Assembly (NCBI RefSeq): GCF_014647475.1
Contig: NZ_BMPG01000002.1
Location: 682,001 to 746,000 of the forward strand
From: Halocalculus aciditolerans
GTDB lineage: Archaea > Halobacteriota > Halobacteria > Halobacteriales > Halobacteriaceae
DNA: 64,000 nucleotides
Direction: 5' to 3'
Shown here: piece after piece, positions 42,289 to 50,436 of the stretch
Numbering within the stretch: position 1 is the first letter of the stretch
Layout: every line of letters begins with the position of its first letter
Position numbers and translations under genes: made by a program
The notes under the pieces: model-generated
What the model was told of the DNA's origin: nothing
What the model saw: only the letters and a program-made list of their open reading frames with translations
The model's database searches: none

Positions 42289-43200
42289 ATGCCCGAGAAC
42301 GCGCCCGCGCCCGGGAGCGCCGACCCGCTCGACCTCCACGGCGTCGTCCCGCCGACCCTCACCGCCTTCGACGAACAGGAGAACGTCGACCTCGAACGCA
42401 CCGCCGCGCACGCCCGCTACGTCGTCGACCGCGGCGTCCACGGCGTCTTCCCGCTCGGCACGAACGGCGAGTTCCCGCTCCTCACAGCCGACGAGCGCGA
42501 CGCCGTCGTCAAAGCGGTCGTCGACGAAATCGACGACGTCCCCGTCATCGCGGGCGTCGGCGCACCCTCCACGCACCAGACCGTCCGGCACGCCGAGCAC
42601 GCAGAGGCCGTCGGCGCGGACGGCCTCGTCGTCGTCACGCCCTACTACTACCCGCTCGACGCCGAGGCCGCCGTCGCCCACTACGACGCCGTCGCCGACG
42701 CCGTCGACCTCCCCATATACGTCTACCACATCCCGTCCAAGACGGGGAACAGCCTCTCGCTCGACACGGTCGAGCGGCTCGCCGCCATCGAGAACGTCGC
42801 CGGCGTGAAGGACTCCTCGAAGGACGTCCCGTGGCTCGGACAGGCCATCGACGCGAACCCCGAGCTCACCTTCCTCTCGGGGTCGGACAGCCTGCTCTTC
42901 CCCGGCCTCGAAATCGGCTGCACCGGAGTGGTGTCCGCGGTCGCGAACGCCTTCCCCGAACTCGTCGTCGACCTCTACGACGCTTACGACGCCGGCGACG
43001 AGGACCGCGCGCGAGCCCTCCAATCGACGGTCTACGACGTCCGCAGCGCCATCAAGCGCGGCCCCTACATGGCCGGCGTGAAGACCGCGCTCGACCTCAA
43101 GGGCGAGGACTTCGGCGGGCTCCGCCGCCCGCTCCGCGCGATGGACGCCGTCGACCGGGCGGCGCTCCGCGACGACCTCGAACTCTTCGACCTCCTCTGA
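42289..43200 (+). CDS. kdgA: 2-keto-3-deoxy-gluconate (KDG/KDPG) aldolase
   Basis: 303-aa class I aldolase of the DHDPS/NAL superfamily. It cleaves 2-keto-3-deoxy-(6-phospho)gluconate to pyruvate and glyceraldehyde or its 3-phosphate. Visible: PLGTNGEFPLL (GTNGE-type), catalytic Tyr in YVYHIPSKTG and Schiff-base Lys in VAGVKDSSKD. Length matches archaeal KDG aldolases. It sits next to gluconate dehydratase and near glucose dehydrogenase, giving the central part of the Entner-Doudoroff pathway. Phosphorylation preference cannot be read from sequence. Confidence 0.9.
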   Translation: MPENAPAPGSADPLDLHGVVPPTLTAFDEQENVDLERTAAHARYVVDRGVHGVFPLGTNGEFPLLTADERDAVVKAVVDEIDDVPVIAGVGAPSTHQTVRHAEHAEAVGADGLVVVTPYYYPLDAEAAVAHYDAVADAVDLPIYVYHIPSKTGNSLSLDTVERLAAIENVAGVKDSSKDVPWLGQAIDANPELTFLSGSDSLLFPGLEIGCTGVVSAVANAFPELVVDLYDAYDAGDEDRARALQSTVYDVRSAIKRGPYMAGVKTALDLKGEDFGGLRRPLRAMDAVDRAALRDDLELFDLL

Positions 43201-43208
43201 ACCCATAC

Positions 43209-43226
43209 GTTTACACGAACCCGAAT
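43209..43226 (+). promoter_or_regulatory. gnaD promoter motif
   Basis: gtttacacgaacccgaat lies 13-30 nt upstream of the gnaD ATG at 43239. It shares 15 of 18 positions with the motif upstream of kdgA (42222-42239), within an otherwise unrelated sequence. Confidence 0.6.
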
Positions 43227-43238
43227 AAACGATTATCC

Positions 43239-44471
43239 ATGGTTGACTACGCGGACCTCCACGACCCGAACGCCGAGTACACGATGCGGGAGCTCTCGAG
43301 CGAGACGATGGGGCTTCAGGGCTCGCGCGGCGCGCGCGACGTCGAAATCACCGACGTGCAGACGACGATGGTCGACGGGAACTTCCCGTGGACGCTCGTC
43401 CGCGTCTACACCGACGCCGGCGTCGTCGGGACCGGTGAGGCGTACTGGGGCGCGGGCGTCCCCGAACTCATCCAGCGGATGAAGCCGTTCGTCGTCGGCG
43501 AGAACCCCCTCGACATCGACCGGCTCTACGAACACCTCGTGCAGAAGATGAGCGGCGAGGGAAGTGTCGAAGGCGTCACCGTCACGGCGATCTCCGGCAT
43601 CGAGACGGCGCTCCACGACCTCGCCGGGAAGATTCTCGGGATTCCGGCGTACCAGCTACTCGGCGGGAAGTACCGCGACGAGGTCCGCGTCTACTGCGAC
43701 TGCCACACCGAGGCGGAAGCCGACCCCGAGGCCTGCGCGGACGAGGCCGAACGCGTCGTCGAGGAACTCGGCTACGACGCGCTCAAGTTCGACCTCGACG
43801 TCCCCAGCGGGCTGGAGAAGGACCGAGCGAACCGCCACCTCCGGCCGGGCGAAATCCGACACAAGGCCGAAATCGTCGAGGCGGTGACGGAGCGCGTGAA
43901 GGACCGCGCGGACGTCGCCTTCGACTGCCACTGGACGTTCTCCGGCGGGAGCGCGAAACGCCTCGCCGCCGCTATCGAGGAGTACGACGTCTGGTGGCTC
44001 GAAGACCCCGTCCCGCCGGAGAACCTCGACGTTCAGGAGGAAGTGACGAAGTCGACGCTCACCCCTATCACGGTCGGGGAAAACCGCTACCGCGTGACGG
44101 AAGAACGCCGCCTGCTGGAGAACCAGGCGGTCGACATCATCGCCCCCGACCTGCCGAAGGTCGGCGGGATGCGCGAGACGCGGAAAATCGCGGACGTCGC
44201 GAACCAGTACTACGTCCCCGTCGCGATGCACAACGTCGCCTCGCCGGTCGGGACGATGGCGTCCGTGCACGTCGGCGCGGCGATCCCGAACAGCCTCGCC
44301 GTGGAGTACCACTCCTACGAGCTCGGCTGGTGGGGAGACCTCGTCGAGGAAGACCTCATCGAGGACGGTTCCATCACGGTGCCGGAAGAACCCGGTCTCG
44401 GCGTCACGCTCGACATGGACGCCGTCGAGGAACACATGGTCGACGGCGAGACCCTCTTCGACGAGGCCTGA
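43239..44471 (+). CDS. gnaD: D-gluconate dehydratase
   Basis: 410-aa enolase-superfamily dehydratase that removes water from D-gluconate to give 2-keto-3-deoxygluconate. Metal ligands fit Asp in VAFDCHWTFSGG, Glu in VWWLEDPVPPEN and Glu in PITVGENRYR; the general-base region includes KFDLDVPSG and MHNVASPVGTM. It starts MVDYADLHDPNAEYTMREL. Between glucose dehydrogenase and the aldolase in the pathway, and adjacent to the aldolase in the genome. Likely under GfcR control. Confidence 0.92.
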   Translation: MVDYADLHDPNAEYTMRELSSETMGLQGSRGARDVEITDVQTTMVDGNFPWTLVRVYTDAGVVGTGEAYWGAGVPELIQRMKPFVVGENPLDIDRLYEHLVQKMSGEGSVEGVTVTAISGIETALHDLAGKILGIPAYQLLGGKYRDEVRVYCDCHTEAEADPEACADEAERVVEELGYDALKFDLDVPSGLEKDRANRHLRPGEIRHKAEIVEAVTERVKDRADVAFDCHWTFSGGSAKRLAAAIEEYDVWWLEDPVPPENLDVQEEVTKSTLTPITVGENRYRVTEERRLLENQAVDIIAPDLPKVGGMRETRKIADVANQYYVPVAMHNVASPVGTMASVHVGAAIPNSLAVEYHSYELGWWGDLVEEDLIEDGSITVPEEPGLGVTLDMDAVEEHMVDGETLFDEA

Positions 44472-44504
44472 AAGACCTCGTCGAGCAAGCAGAACGGCGT
44501 TCTG
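44455..44504 (+). terminator. Hairpins at the end of gnaD
   Basis: Two hairpins: arms cgacgagg / cctcgtcg (about 44459-44483) that include the stop codon, and cagaac-ggc-gttctg (44490-44504). A terminator or 3' processing signal is plausible; no T-run follows. Confidence 0.45.
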
Positions 44505-44710
44505 CCCAGTTCGACGAAGCCTAGCCTTCGTCGTGTTCGGGCGGGGCTGACAGCCGACACTCGGGGTGGTCGCGGGCGGTGTGTCGGACTCCCGCCGTGT
44601 TCGCCCGCGGTCGTTTTCAGCGGATACGGTGACGTCGCCGCGTTCCCGTATGTGAACTCTCGCCCCCGGTCGAACGCACCTTTATGCCGTTCGGCGCTCA
44701 TTGGTACCGT

Positions 44711-45661
44711 ATGGCATATTCTGTCGACTACGAGTTGGACGATAGCGACGAGAACGTCCATCACGTCTGGGACAACTCGATCGAGCCGGCGCTCACGGTC
44801 GAGCCCGGCGACGTGGTGCGGTTCGAGTGCCGGGACGCGTTCGACGGCCAGTTCGGGCCGGACGCGGAACTGGAAGACTTCCTGAACGCGAGCTTCGACC
44901 CCGTCCACCCCATCACGGGGCCGGTCTACGTCGAGGGCGCAGAGCCCGGTGACGTGCTCGCGGTGGAGTTCCTCGACTTCGAACACAAGGGCTGGGGGTA
45001 CACGGGGTTCTTCGAGGGCGAACGCGGGTTCGGCCTCCTGCCGGAGGACTTCGAGGAGGGCGGCGTCCACATCTGGGACCTCGACCGCGACGTCGCGCAC
45101 TTCGTGAACGGCATCGAGGTCCCCACCGACTGCTTCCCGGGAATCGCGGGTCTCGCGCCGGGAGAAGACGGCGAGTTCGGGACGCTCCCGCCACGCGACA
45201 CCGGCGGGAACATGGACGTGAAACACGTCACGGAGGGGTCGACGCTCTACCTCCCCGTGGAGGCCGAGGGCGGGTTGTTCTCGACGGCGGACTGCCACGC
45301 CGCACAGGGCGACGGCGAGGTCTCCGTGACGGGCATCGAGGCCCCGATGTTCGTCACGGCGCGCTTCGACGTCCGAAAGGACATGGACATCGCGCAGCCA
45401 CAGGTCCACTCCAGTCACCCGTACACGCCGACGGGGCGCGACGAACCCCAGTACGGAACCACGGGCATCGCGCCCGACCTGATGGACGCGACGAAGCTCG
45501 CGGTCCGCCACATGATCGACCACCTCGAAGCCGAACGCGGCCTCACCCGCGCGGAAGCCTACATCCTCTGCTCGGCCGCCGTCGACCTGAAGGTGAGCGA
45601 AGTCGTCGACGCGCCGAACTGGACGGTCACGGCGTACGTCGCTGACTCGCTGTTCCCCTGA
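44711..45661 (+). CDS. Acetamidase/formamidase family protein
   Basis: 316-aa amidase of the FmdA/AmdA family, which releases ammonia from small amides. Visible: EPGDVVRFECRDAFDGQFG, HPITGPVYVEGAEPGD, GNMDVKHVTEGSTLYLPV, STADCHAAQGDGEVSVTG and the final AEAYILCSAAVDLKVSEVVD. The ATG at 44711 is 25-32 nt after cacctttatg (44678-44687), a TATA box for leaderless transcription. The 3' end of the gene is partly duplicated 105 bp downstream. Confidence 0.9.
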   Translation: MAYSVDYELDDSDENVHHVWDNSIEPALTVEPGDVVRFECRDAFDGQFGPDAELEDFLNASFDPVHPITGPVYVEGAEPGDVLAVEFLDFEHKGWGYTGFFEGERGFGLLPEDFEEGGVHIWDLDRDVAHFVNGIEVPTDCFPGIAGLAPGEDGEFGTLPPRDTGGNMDVKHVTEGSTLYLPVEAEGGLFSTADCHAAQGDGEVSVTGIEAPMFVTARFDVRKDMDIAQPQVHSSHPYTPTGRDEPQYGTTGIAPDLMDATKLAVRHMIDHLEAERGLTRAEAYILCSAAVDLKVSEVVDAPNWTVTAYVADSLFP

Positions 45662-45768
45662 GACGGCCTGGTGGACTCTCCAAGGGCGAGCGCCGAACGA
45701 CGTGAGGCGTGAGGGCTTGGAACTCGGACGGTCACGGCGTACGTCGCTGACTCGCTGTTCCCCTGAGA
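45621..45768. repeat. Direct repeat: duplicated 3' end of the acetamidase gene
   Basis: 43 identical bases at 45621-45663 and 45726-45768, offset 105 bp. The first copy encodes the last residues of the amidase (WTVTAYVADSLFP) and its stop; the second is non-coding. The piece between contains no gene. A recent local duplication is the simplest reading. Confidence 0.85.
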
Positions 45769-45826
45769 GAGCGAACAGTCATCGGAGAACCGAAAGGCGG
45801 AGGCCGCGGTCGAGAGAAGTCGGAGT

Positions 45827-46402
45827 ATGGAACTCGACGCGGACGCTGTCGGCTATCGCGAACTGTCCGGTGCGGTGGTTCCGCGACCCATCGCGTGGGT
45901 GAGCACGGAGAGCACGGACGGCACGCCGAACCTCGCGCCGTACTCCTTCTTCACTGTCGCGGCGGTCGACCCGCCGACGCTCGCGTTCTCCCCGAACAAA
46001 TCGCGAGGGCGGAAGGATACGCCGCGGAACGCCGTCGAGACCGGAGAGTTCGTCGTGAACATCGTGACGGCGGACCTCGCCGCCGCGATGAACGAGACGA
46101 GCGCGACGATCCACGCCGACGAGGACGAGTTCGCCCACGCCGGTGTCACGCCCGAAGCCGCCGTGGCAGTGGCCGCGCCGCGCGTCGCCGAATCCCCCGT
46201 GAACTTCGAGTGCGAACTCCGCGACGTCGTCGACCTCGGCGGCTCCGACCTCGTGCTCGGCGAAGTCGTTCACGCGCACGTCGACGACGACGTTGCCACT
46301 GACGGGAAACTCGACACTGGGAAGCTCGACGTCGTCGGCCGCCTCGCCGGCAGCCAGTACTGCTACACGCGCGACCGCTTCGACCTCGAGCGACCCGACT
46401 GA
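45827..46402 (+). CDS. Flavin reductase-like (FMN-binding) protein
   Basis: 191-aa flavin-reductase-fold protein. The FMN-binding region includes VPRPIAWVSTESTDGTPNLA and APYSFFTVAAVDPPTLAFSP. A further TPRNAVETGEFVVNIV is typical of the DIM6/NTAB family. It probably binds FMN as a dimer and reduces flavin or another small molecule with NAD(P)H. Convergent with the TFS gene, separated by 16 bp. Confidence 0.88.
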   Translation: MELDADAVGYRELSGAVVPRPIAWVSTESTDGTPNLAPYSFFTVAAVDPPTLAFSPNKSRGRKDTPRNAVETGEFVVNIVTADLAAAMNETSATIHADEDEFAHAGVTPEAAVAVAAPRVAESPVNFECELRDVVDLGGSDLVLGEVVHAHVDDDVATDGKLDTGKLDVVGRLAGSQYCYTRDRFDLERPD

Positions 46403-46418
46403 GCGGTGAGAGTCGTGT

Positions 46419-46739
46419 TCAGTGGTCGTCTTCGCGCCACTTGTGCTCGCACTCGGTGCAGATGAAGAAACGCGTCTCTGACTCGTCCGCGGAGCGGATC
46501 TGCTGCATGTAGTAGTACGCCTCCATGTTCCCACACTCCGGGCACTTCACGGTCGTCTTCGGCATCCCCTGGTCTTCGGCGTCGGAGACGTCGATGACGC
46601 CCGAGTCCTCTTGCTTCCCGGCGCTGACGAACTCCGCGGTGTCGCCCTTCGGCTTCTCGAACCCGCAGTCCTCGTTCGTGCAGACCCACGTGCCGTCGCG
46701 GCCTTGCATCATCGAACCGCACTCGTCGCAGAACTCCAT
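46419..46739 (-). CDS. tfs: Transcription factor S (TFS)
   Basis: 106-aa archaeal TFS, which rescues arrested RNA polymerase by stimulating RNA cleavage. The N-terminal zinc ribbon is FCDECGSMM with CTNEDCGF; the C-terminal ribbon is KCPECGNMEAYYYM followed by QIRSADESETRFFICTEC. The catalytic acidic pair (Asp-Glu in SADES) of the TFIIS hairpin is present, so it should be active in cleavage. Standard length. Minus strand, next to a DUF5789 gene. Confidence 0.94.
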   Translation of the reverse strand: MEFCDECGSMMQGRDGTWVCTNEDCGFEKPKGDTAEFVSAGKQEDSGVIDVSDAEDQGMPKTTVKCPECGNMEAYYYMQQIRSADESETRFFICTECEHKWREDDH

Positions 46740-46796
46740 GATTACTCGGGCTAGTCCATCGAGCGTGATAAACGCGGTGTTTCGGCGGGTTCGCTC

Positions 46797-47054
46797 TCAG
46801 GCGTCGCCTTCGCTCTGCCCGGGTTCGCCGACCGCCTCCGTCGGGAGCGCGTTCATCACTTCCGTTACGAGATCCGCCGGATCGTCGAAGACGTCCTCCT
46901 CGATGCGGGCGAGCACGTCCGACAGCCGCTCGTCGCCGTCCGCGTAGACGAGCACGACGTCGTCGAGCTCCTCGCGCGCGTTGCTGTTCGTCATCGGATA
47001 CGCGAGGTCCTCGACGGTGTCCTCTAAGTCCTTCAGCTTGACATCCCGGGCCAT
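46797..47054 (-). CDS. DUF5789 family protein
   Basis: 85-aa acidic protein resembling the haloarchaeal DUF5789 family. It starts MARDVKLKDLEDTVEDLAYP and contains NAREELDDVVLVYADGDERL. No catalytic motif. The start at 47054 follows the family pattern; farther upstream the frame is not coding. It lies 57 bp upstream of TFS on the same strand, so co-transcription is likely. Function unknown. Confidence 0.75.
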   Translation of the reverse strand: MARDVKLKDLEDTVEDLAYPMTNSNAREELDDVVLVYADGDERLSDVLARIEEDVFDDPADLVTEVMNALPTEAVGEPGQSEGDA

Positions 47055-47110
47055 GCAGGGGAATACTCCACCCCACGTGGTAACTGTTGGGGCGAGAAGA
47101 GAAGCACCCA

Positions 47111-47190
47111 CTGCCGAACCGGGTAGTCGTCTACACCGACCCGTCTGCCGAACCGGGTGGTCGTCTACACCGACCCGTCTCTCGAACCGG
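47111..47190. repeat. Three copies of the 34-nt intergenic unit
   Basis: Copies start at 47111, 47145 and 47179 (34 nt apart): ctgccgaaccgggtagtcgt, ctgccgaaccgggtggtcgt, ctctcgaaccgggtcgga. Between the first two the linker ctacaccgacccgt is repeated exactly. It is the most regular array of this family in the window and lies between two minus-strand genes. Confidence 0.8.
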
Positions 47191-47197
47191 GTCGGAG

Positions 47198-47968
47198 TTA
47201 TTCGAAGTCGGGGTCGCGGTCGTCGAGGAAGGCCTGCATGCCTTCGCGCTGGTCGTGGGTGCCGAAGAGGGACGCCCACGTGCGGCGTTCGAAGTCGAGG
47301 CCTGCGCCGAGGTCGGTTTCGTGGCTCTGGTTGATGGCTTCCTTCGCGGCGGCGAGCGCGAAGCGCGGCTGGTCGGCGAGGTCGCTGGCGAGCGCGGCGA
47401 CGTGCTCGTCGAGTTCGTCGTGCGCGACGACGTCGCCGACGAGGCCGTACTCGTGGGCGTCTTGGGCGTCGAGGCGGTCGCCGAAGTAGATGAGGCGGCG
47501 GGCGACTTCGTCGCCGACGAGGCGGGGGAGGCGCTGCGTGCCGCCCCAGCCGGGGATGATGCCGAGGTCGATTTCGGTCTGCCCGATGATGGCGCGTTCG
47601 CTGGCGACGCGGAGGTCGCAGGCGAGCGCGATTTCGCAGCCGCCGCCGAACGCGTAGCCGTTGATGGCGGCGATGACGGGCGCGGGGAAGGCCTCTAAGT
47701 CCGTCGTGATGTCGTGGCCGAGTTTCGCGTACTCGTGGGCCTCCGTGGTGCTCATCGACTGCATGTGGGAGATGTCCGCGCCGGCGATGAACGCCTTGTC
47801 GCCCGCGCCGGTGACGACGAGCGCGTTGGGTTCGGCGTCGGCGGCGTCGGCGATGGCGGTGCGGAGCGCTTCGAGCGTCGGGCGGTTGAGCGCGTTCAGG
47901 CGGTCCGGTCGGTTCACCGTGATGGTCGCGACGTCGTCCTCGACGGCGAGTTGAATCGTCTCTGCCAT
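47198..47968 (-). CDS. Enoyl-CoA hydratase/isomerase family protein
   Basis: 256-aa crotonase-fold protein. Oxyanion-hole regions are KAFIAGADISHMQSM and INGYAFGGGCEIALACD; the catalytic Glu region GQTEIDLGIIPGWGGTQRLP matches hydratases with both Glu residues kept. It adds water to 2-enoyl-CoA in fatty acid breakdown. Length normal. Start at ATG 47968 (MAETIQLAVEDDVAT). Neighbours do not form a beta-oxidation operon. Confidence 0.9.
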   Translation of the reverse strand: MAETIQLAVEDDVATITVNRPDRLNALNRPTLEALRTAIADAADAEPNALVVTGAGDKAFIAGADISHMQSMSTTEAHEYAKLGHDITTDLEAFPAPVIAAINGYAFGGGCEIALACDLRVASERAIIGQTEIDLGIIPGWGGTQRLPRLVGDEVARRLIYFGDRLDAQDAHEYGLVGDVVAHDELDEHVAALASDLADQPRFALAAAKEAINQSHETDLGAGLDFERRTWASLFGTHDQREGMQAFLDDRDPDFE

Positions 47969-48064
47969 ACGTAGCGTGTCGAGTGACGGGGGAATAACCG
48001 TGTGGGGTTTTCGGGGCGGCGCGCATGGACAACACCAAAATAAGAGCGGGGGGAACGGGAGGGT

Positions 48065-48553
48065 ATGAGTGACGACGGGGAGCTCGGAGCGGAGGCGCGC
48101 GAGCGCCTCGAAGACCTGGTGGAACTCCAGCCGACGAAGAACAAGGTCTTACAGGACCGCTGGGGGATGGAGTCGGGGAGCGACGTCCACCAGTACCTCG
48201 AAGGCGAGCTGAAAGACTACTACTACCGGGACGAGGACAGTTTGATTCGCCCGACGGCGGCGGCGACGGCGCTCGTCGAGGGTCGCGAGCTCGACGTCGT
48301 TGCGGTCCACATGACCGAGGACGAACACCGCGTCTTCGAGGTGTTGAACGCGCCGGACGACGAGTCGGAGAGCGTCGTCGCCATCCTCCACAAAGTACGG
48401 GAGGCGTTCGACGACCCCGAGCTGGGGACGAAGCCGGTGAAGTCCGCGCTCCAGTCGCTGAAGCGGAAGGGCGTCGTGGACGTCGTCTACCGAACGGTTC
48501 CGACGTACCGGCTGGCGGTGGAGCGAGAGCGCGTTGAGCGGACGAACGACTGA
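48065..48553 (+). CDS. DUF5797 family protein
   Basis: 162-aa acidic protein of the haloarchaeal DUF5797 type. It contains LVELQPTKNKVLQDRWGMES at the N-terminus and a C-terminal segment KSALQSLKRKGVVDVVYRTV that looks like a winged helix. It may bind DNA or RNA. An A/T stretch ccaaaataag (48035-48044) lies about 25 nt upstream of the ATG at 48065. Convergent with the next gene. Function unknown. Confidence 0.75.
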   Translation: MSDDGELGAEARERLEDLVELQPTKNKVLQDRWGMESGSDVHQYLEGELKDYYYRDEDSLIRPTAAATALVEGRELDVVAVHMTEDEHRVFEVLNAPDDESESVVAILHKVREAFDDPELGTKPVKSALQSLKRKGVVDVVYRTVPTYRLAVERERVERTND

Positions 48554-48558
48554 ATATT

Positions 48559-49404
48559 TTACGCGGTCGTCACGCGGAAGTCGTAGTCGAGCGCGTCGCG
48601 AATCTCGTTGAGGCGGTCGAGGACGAGGACGGCCATCGCGTCGCCGCCGACGGGAATGCTGCCGGGCGGGCCGTCGCTCGCGCGGTCGAGGACGCTGTCG
48701 ACGGCGCGGAGGAGCGGGTCGCGCGCGTCGTCCGCGGACGCCCACGTGAGGTCGATGCCGGTGTCCGAGCGGGTGGGGCGGGCGCGTTCGAGTCGGTGGA
48801 GCGGGTAGCTTCGCTCGTCGCGGCCGGTGCCGACGTCGAGCGACGTCGGCGTGAGCGCGTACTCGGTGTCGCGGACCGTCCAGGAGACGAGGGAGCCGAC
48901 GGGGTAGACGGCGGCACCGTCGATGTCGGCGACGGCGAGCCAGGCGGCTTCGAGGAGCTCCCGGTCGTCGGCGGCGTAGAGGGCGCGGACCTGGCGGTTG
49001 CGGGGGACGGAGTGGTAGCGCGGTCGGTCGCCGTCGCGGACGGCGATTCCGTCGATGGCGTCGCGACGCCAGTCGACGGCGTCCCGCTCGGCGAGGGGTG
49101 CGCCGAGGACGCGGGCGAGCGCGGCTTCGTCGGCGGGGAGGGCGGCGACGCGTTCCGTGCCGTCGCCGCCGAGGACGCGGTCGGCGGCCGGCACGGGGTC
49201 GAGGTCGTCGAACGCGCTGGCGGCGTCGGGTGCGCGCGCGTCGAGTTCGGTCGGGGTCGCAGAAACGTGGACGTGGCTCGCGCTGTCGCAGGCGGCGTGT
49301 ACGACCGCGTTCTCGGCGGCGAACGCGGTTCGGTCGTCGACGGACGGGCCGTAGTAGAGGCGGTGGGTCGCGTCGACGCCGCTGAGCGGGCCACGGAGCG
49401 ACAT
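48559..49404 (-). CDS. Unknown 281-aa protein, end of the Nudix-DUF5787 operon
   Basis: Soluble, acidic protein starting MSLRGPLSGVDATHRLYYGP. The N-terminal half includes HAACDSASHVHVSATPTELD and the C-terminal half VGGDAMAVLVLDRLNEIRD. I recognise no family and no catalytic motif. It starts two bases after the stop of the DUF5787 gene and is the third gene of a run read Nudix - DUF5787 - this gene. The ATG at 49404 is chosen because the eight upstream codons overlap the preceding gene. Confidence 0.72.
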   Translation of the reverse strand: MSLRGPLSGVDATHRLYYGPSVDDRTAFAAENAVVHAACDSASHVHVSATPTELDARAPDAASAFDDLDPVPAADRVLGGDGTERVAALPADEAALARVLGAPLAERDAVDWRRDAIDGIAVRDGDRPRYHSVPRNRQVRALYAADDRELLEAAWLAVADIDGAAVYPVGSLVSWTVRDTEYALTPTSLDVGTGRDERSYPLHRLERARPTRSDTGIDLTWASADDARDPLLRAVDSVLDRASDGPPGSIPVGGDAMAVLVLDRLNEIRDALDYDFRVTTA

Positions 49405-49406
49405 AT

Positions 49407-50429
49407 TTATTTCTCGTCTTCTTCCCATTTAATTTTCTCGGCCGCCGGACGGCGACGCCGGCGCTGGTCCGCGAGAACACGCTTCACGGTCTGTCCCGGG
49501 CCGCCCTCGATGGGCCACCCCTTCGTCCGCCACGCCGGCGGCTCCGGCGAGAACTCGCCGCAGGAACCCGAGCACTCCGCGGCCGTCACTTCTCGACCTT
49601 TCGCGTGGCAGTACGGCACGAAGTCGTGTTCGGCCGCCCGGAGGTCGAAGTACCGGCAGTCCGGCCGCATCGTGTCCGCGTACGACCGCCAGCCGCGCTC
49701 GTACGCGCGCTCGGCGATGCGGTACCGGCGGTCGCGCTTCCACCCCGGACTCCGGTAGTCGAACTCGCAGCCGTCGTCGGCCCGCGACTCGATGTGCGTG
49801 CCGGGTTCACCGGGAGAGAGCGTCGTCGGCCGCCAGGCGACGTCTGCCCGCATCTCGTCGTCGAACGCGAGCACGCCCGCCTCGACCGGCATCTCGGCGA
49901 GGAGCGCGCGCTCCCCTGCCTCGCGCGTTGCCACCCACACCTCGTCGGCGAGGCCGAGGGCGACGTCGCGCTCCATCTGGTCGGCGAGCGCGCGCGCCGC
50001 CGACGCGTCCAGGTCGGGTTTGTTCTCGATGGCGACTACGCGCTCCACCCACTCCGGGTAGAAGTTCGTGCGCCGGATCTCGATGCGGTTCCCGTTCCGG
50101 CGTTTCTCCAGCGCGTCACGCGCCGCCGCCCGGTGGATGTGCTCGCGGACGTACCGCCACGGGTAGCCCGGGTCGGGGAGACAGTCTCGGTAGTACGCCC
50201 ACTCGCGGGGCGCGTGCTCGACGAGGAAGCGGAGGTCGCTGTCGAGCGCCCGTTCGCCGAAGGCCGCGCGGGCGTCGAGTTTCGTAGGGTCCGCCTCGAC
50301 GACGACGGTGTCCCAGCGCCGCCGCTGGAGGCCGAGTTGGCGGGCGACGAAGAAGGCGTCGTGTTCCGCGAAGCGATGCCACTCGCGCTCCGCCCACGCG
50401 CAGACGCGGAGTTCGAACGGGAACTCCAC
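49407..50429 (-). CDS. DUF5787 protein, possible PD-(D/E)xK nuclease with Cys cluster
   Basis: 340-aa protein of the haloarchaeal DUF5787 type. A nuclease-like core is suggested by YPEWVERVVAIENKPDLD: P125-E126, eight residues, then E135-N136-K137, followed by QMERDVALGLADEVWVATRE, a layout common in PD-(D/E)xK nucleases. Cys residues at 10, 83, 221, 258, 274, 286 and 290 include a tight C-terminal set. One N-terminal Cys plus three C-terminal ones recalls the iron-sulfur staple of Cas4/AddB nucleases. It sits in an operon with a Nudix hydrolase and an unknown protein. The nuclease call is inference. Confidence 0.72.
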   Translation of the reverse strand: MEFPFELRVCAWAEREWHRFAEHDAFFVARQLGLQRRRWDTVVVEADPTKLDARAAFGERALDSDLRFLVEHAPREWAYYRDCLPDPGYPWRYVREHIHRAAARDALEKRRNGNRIEIRRTNFYPEWVERVVAIENKPDLDASAARALADQMERDVALGLADEVWVATREAGERALLAEMPVEAGVLAFDDEMRADVAWRPTTLSPGEPGTHIESRADDGCEFDYRSPGWKRDRRYRIAERAYERGWRSYADTMRPDCRYFDLRAAEHDFVPYCHAKGREVTAAECSGSCGEFSPEPPAWRTKGWPIEGGPGQTVKRVLADQRRRRRPAAEKIKWEEDEK

Positions 50430-50436
50430 GACGTCC

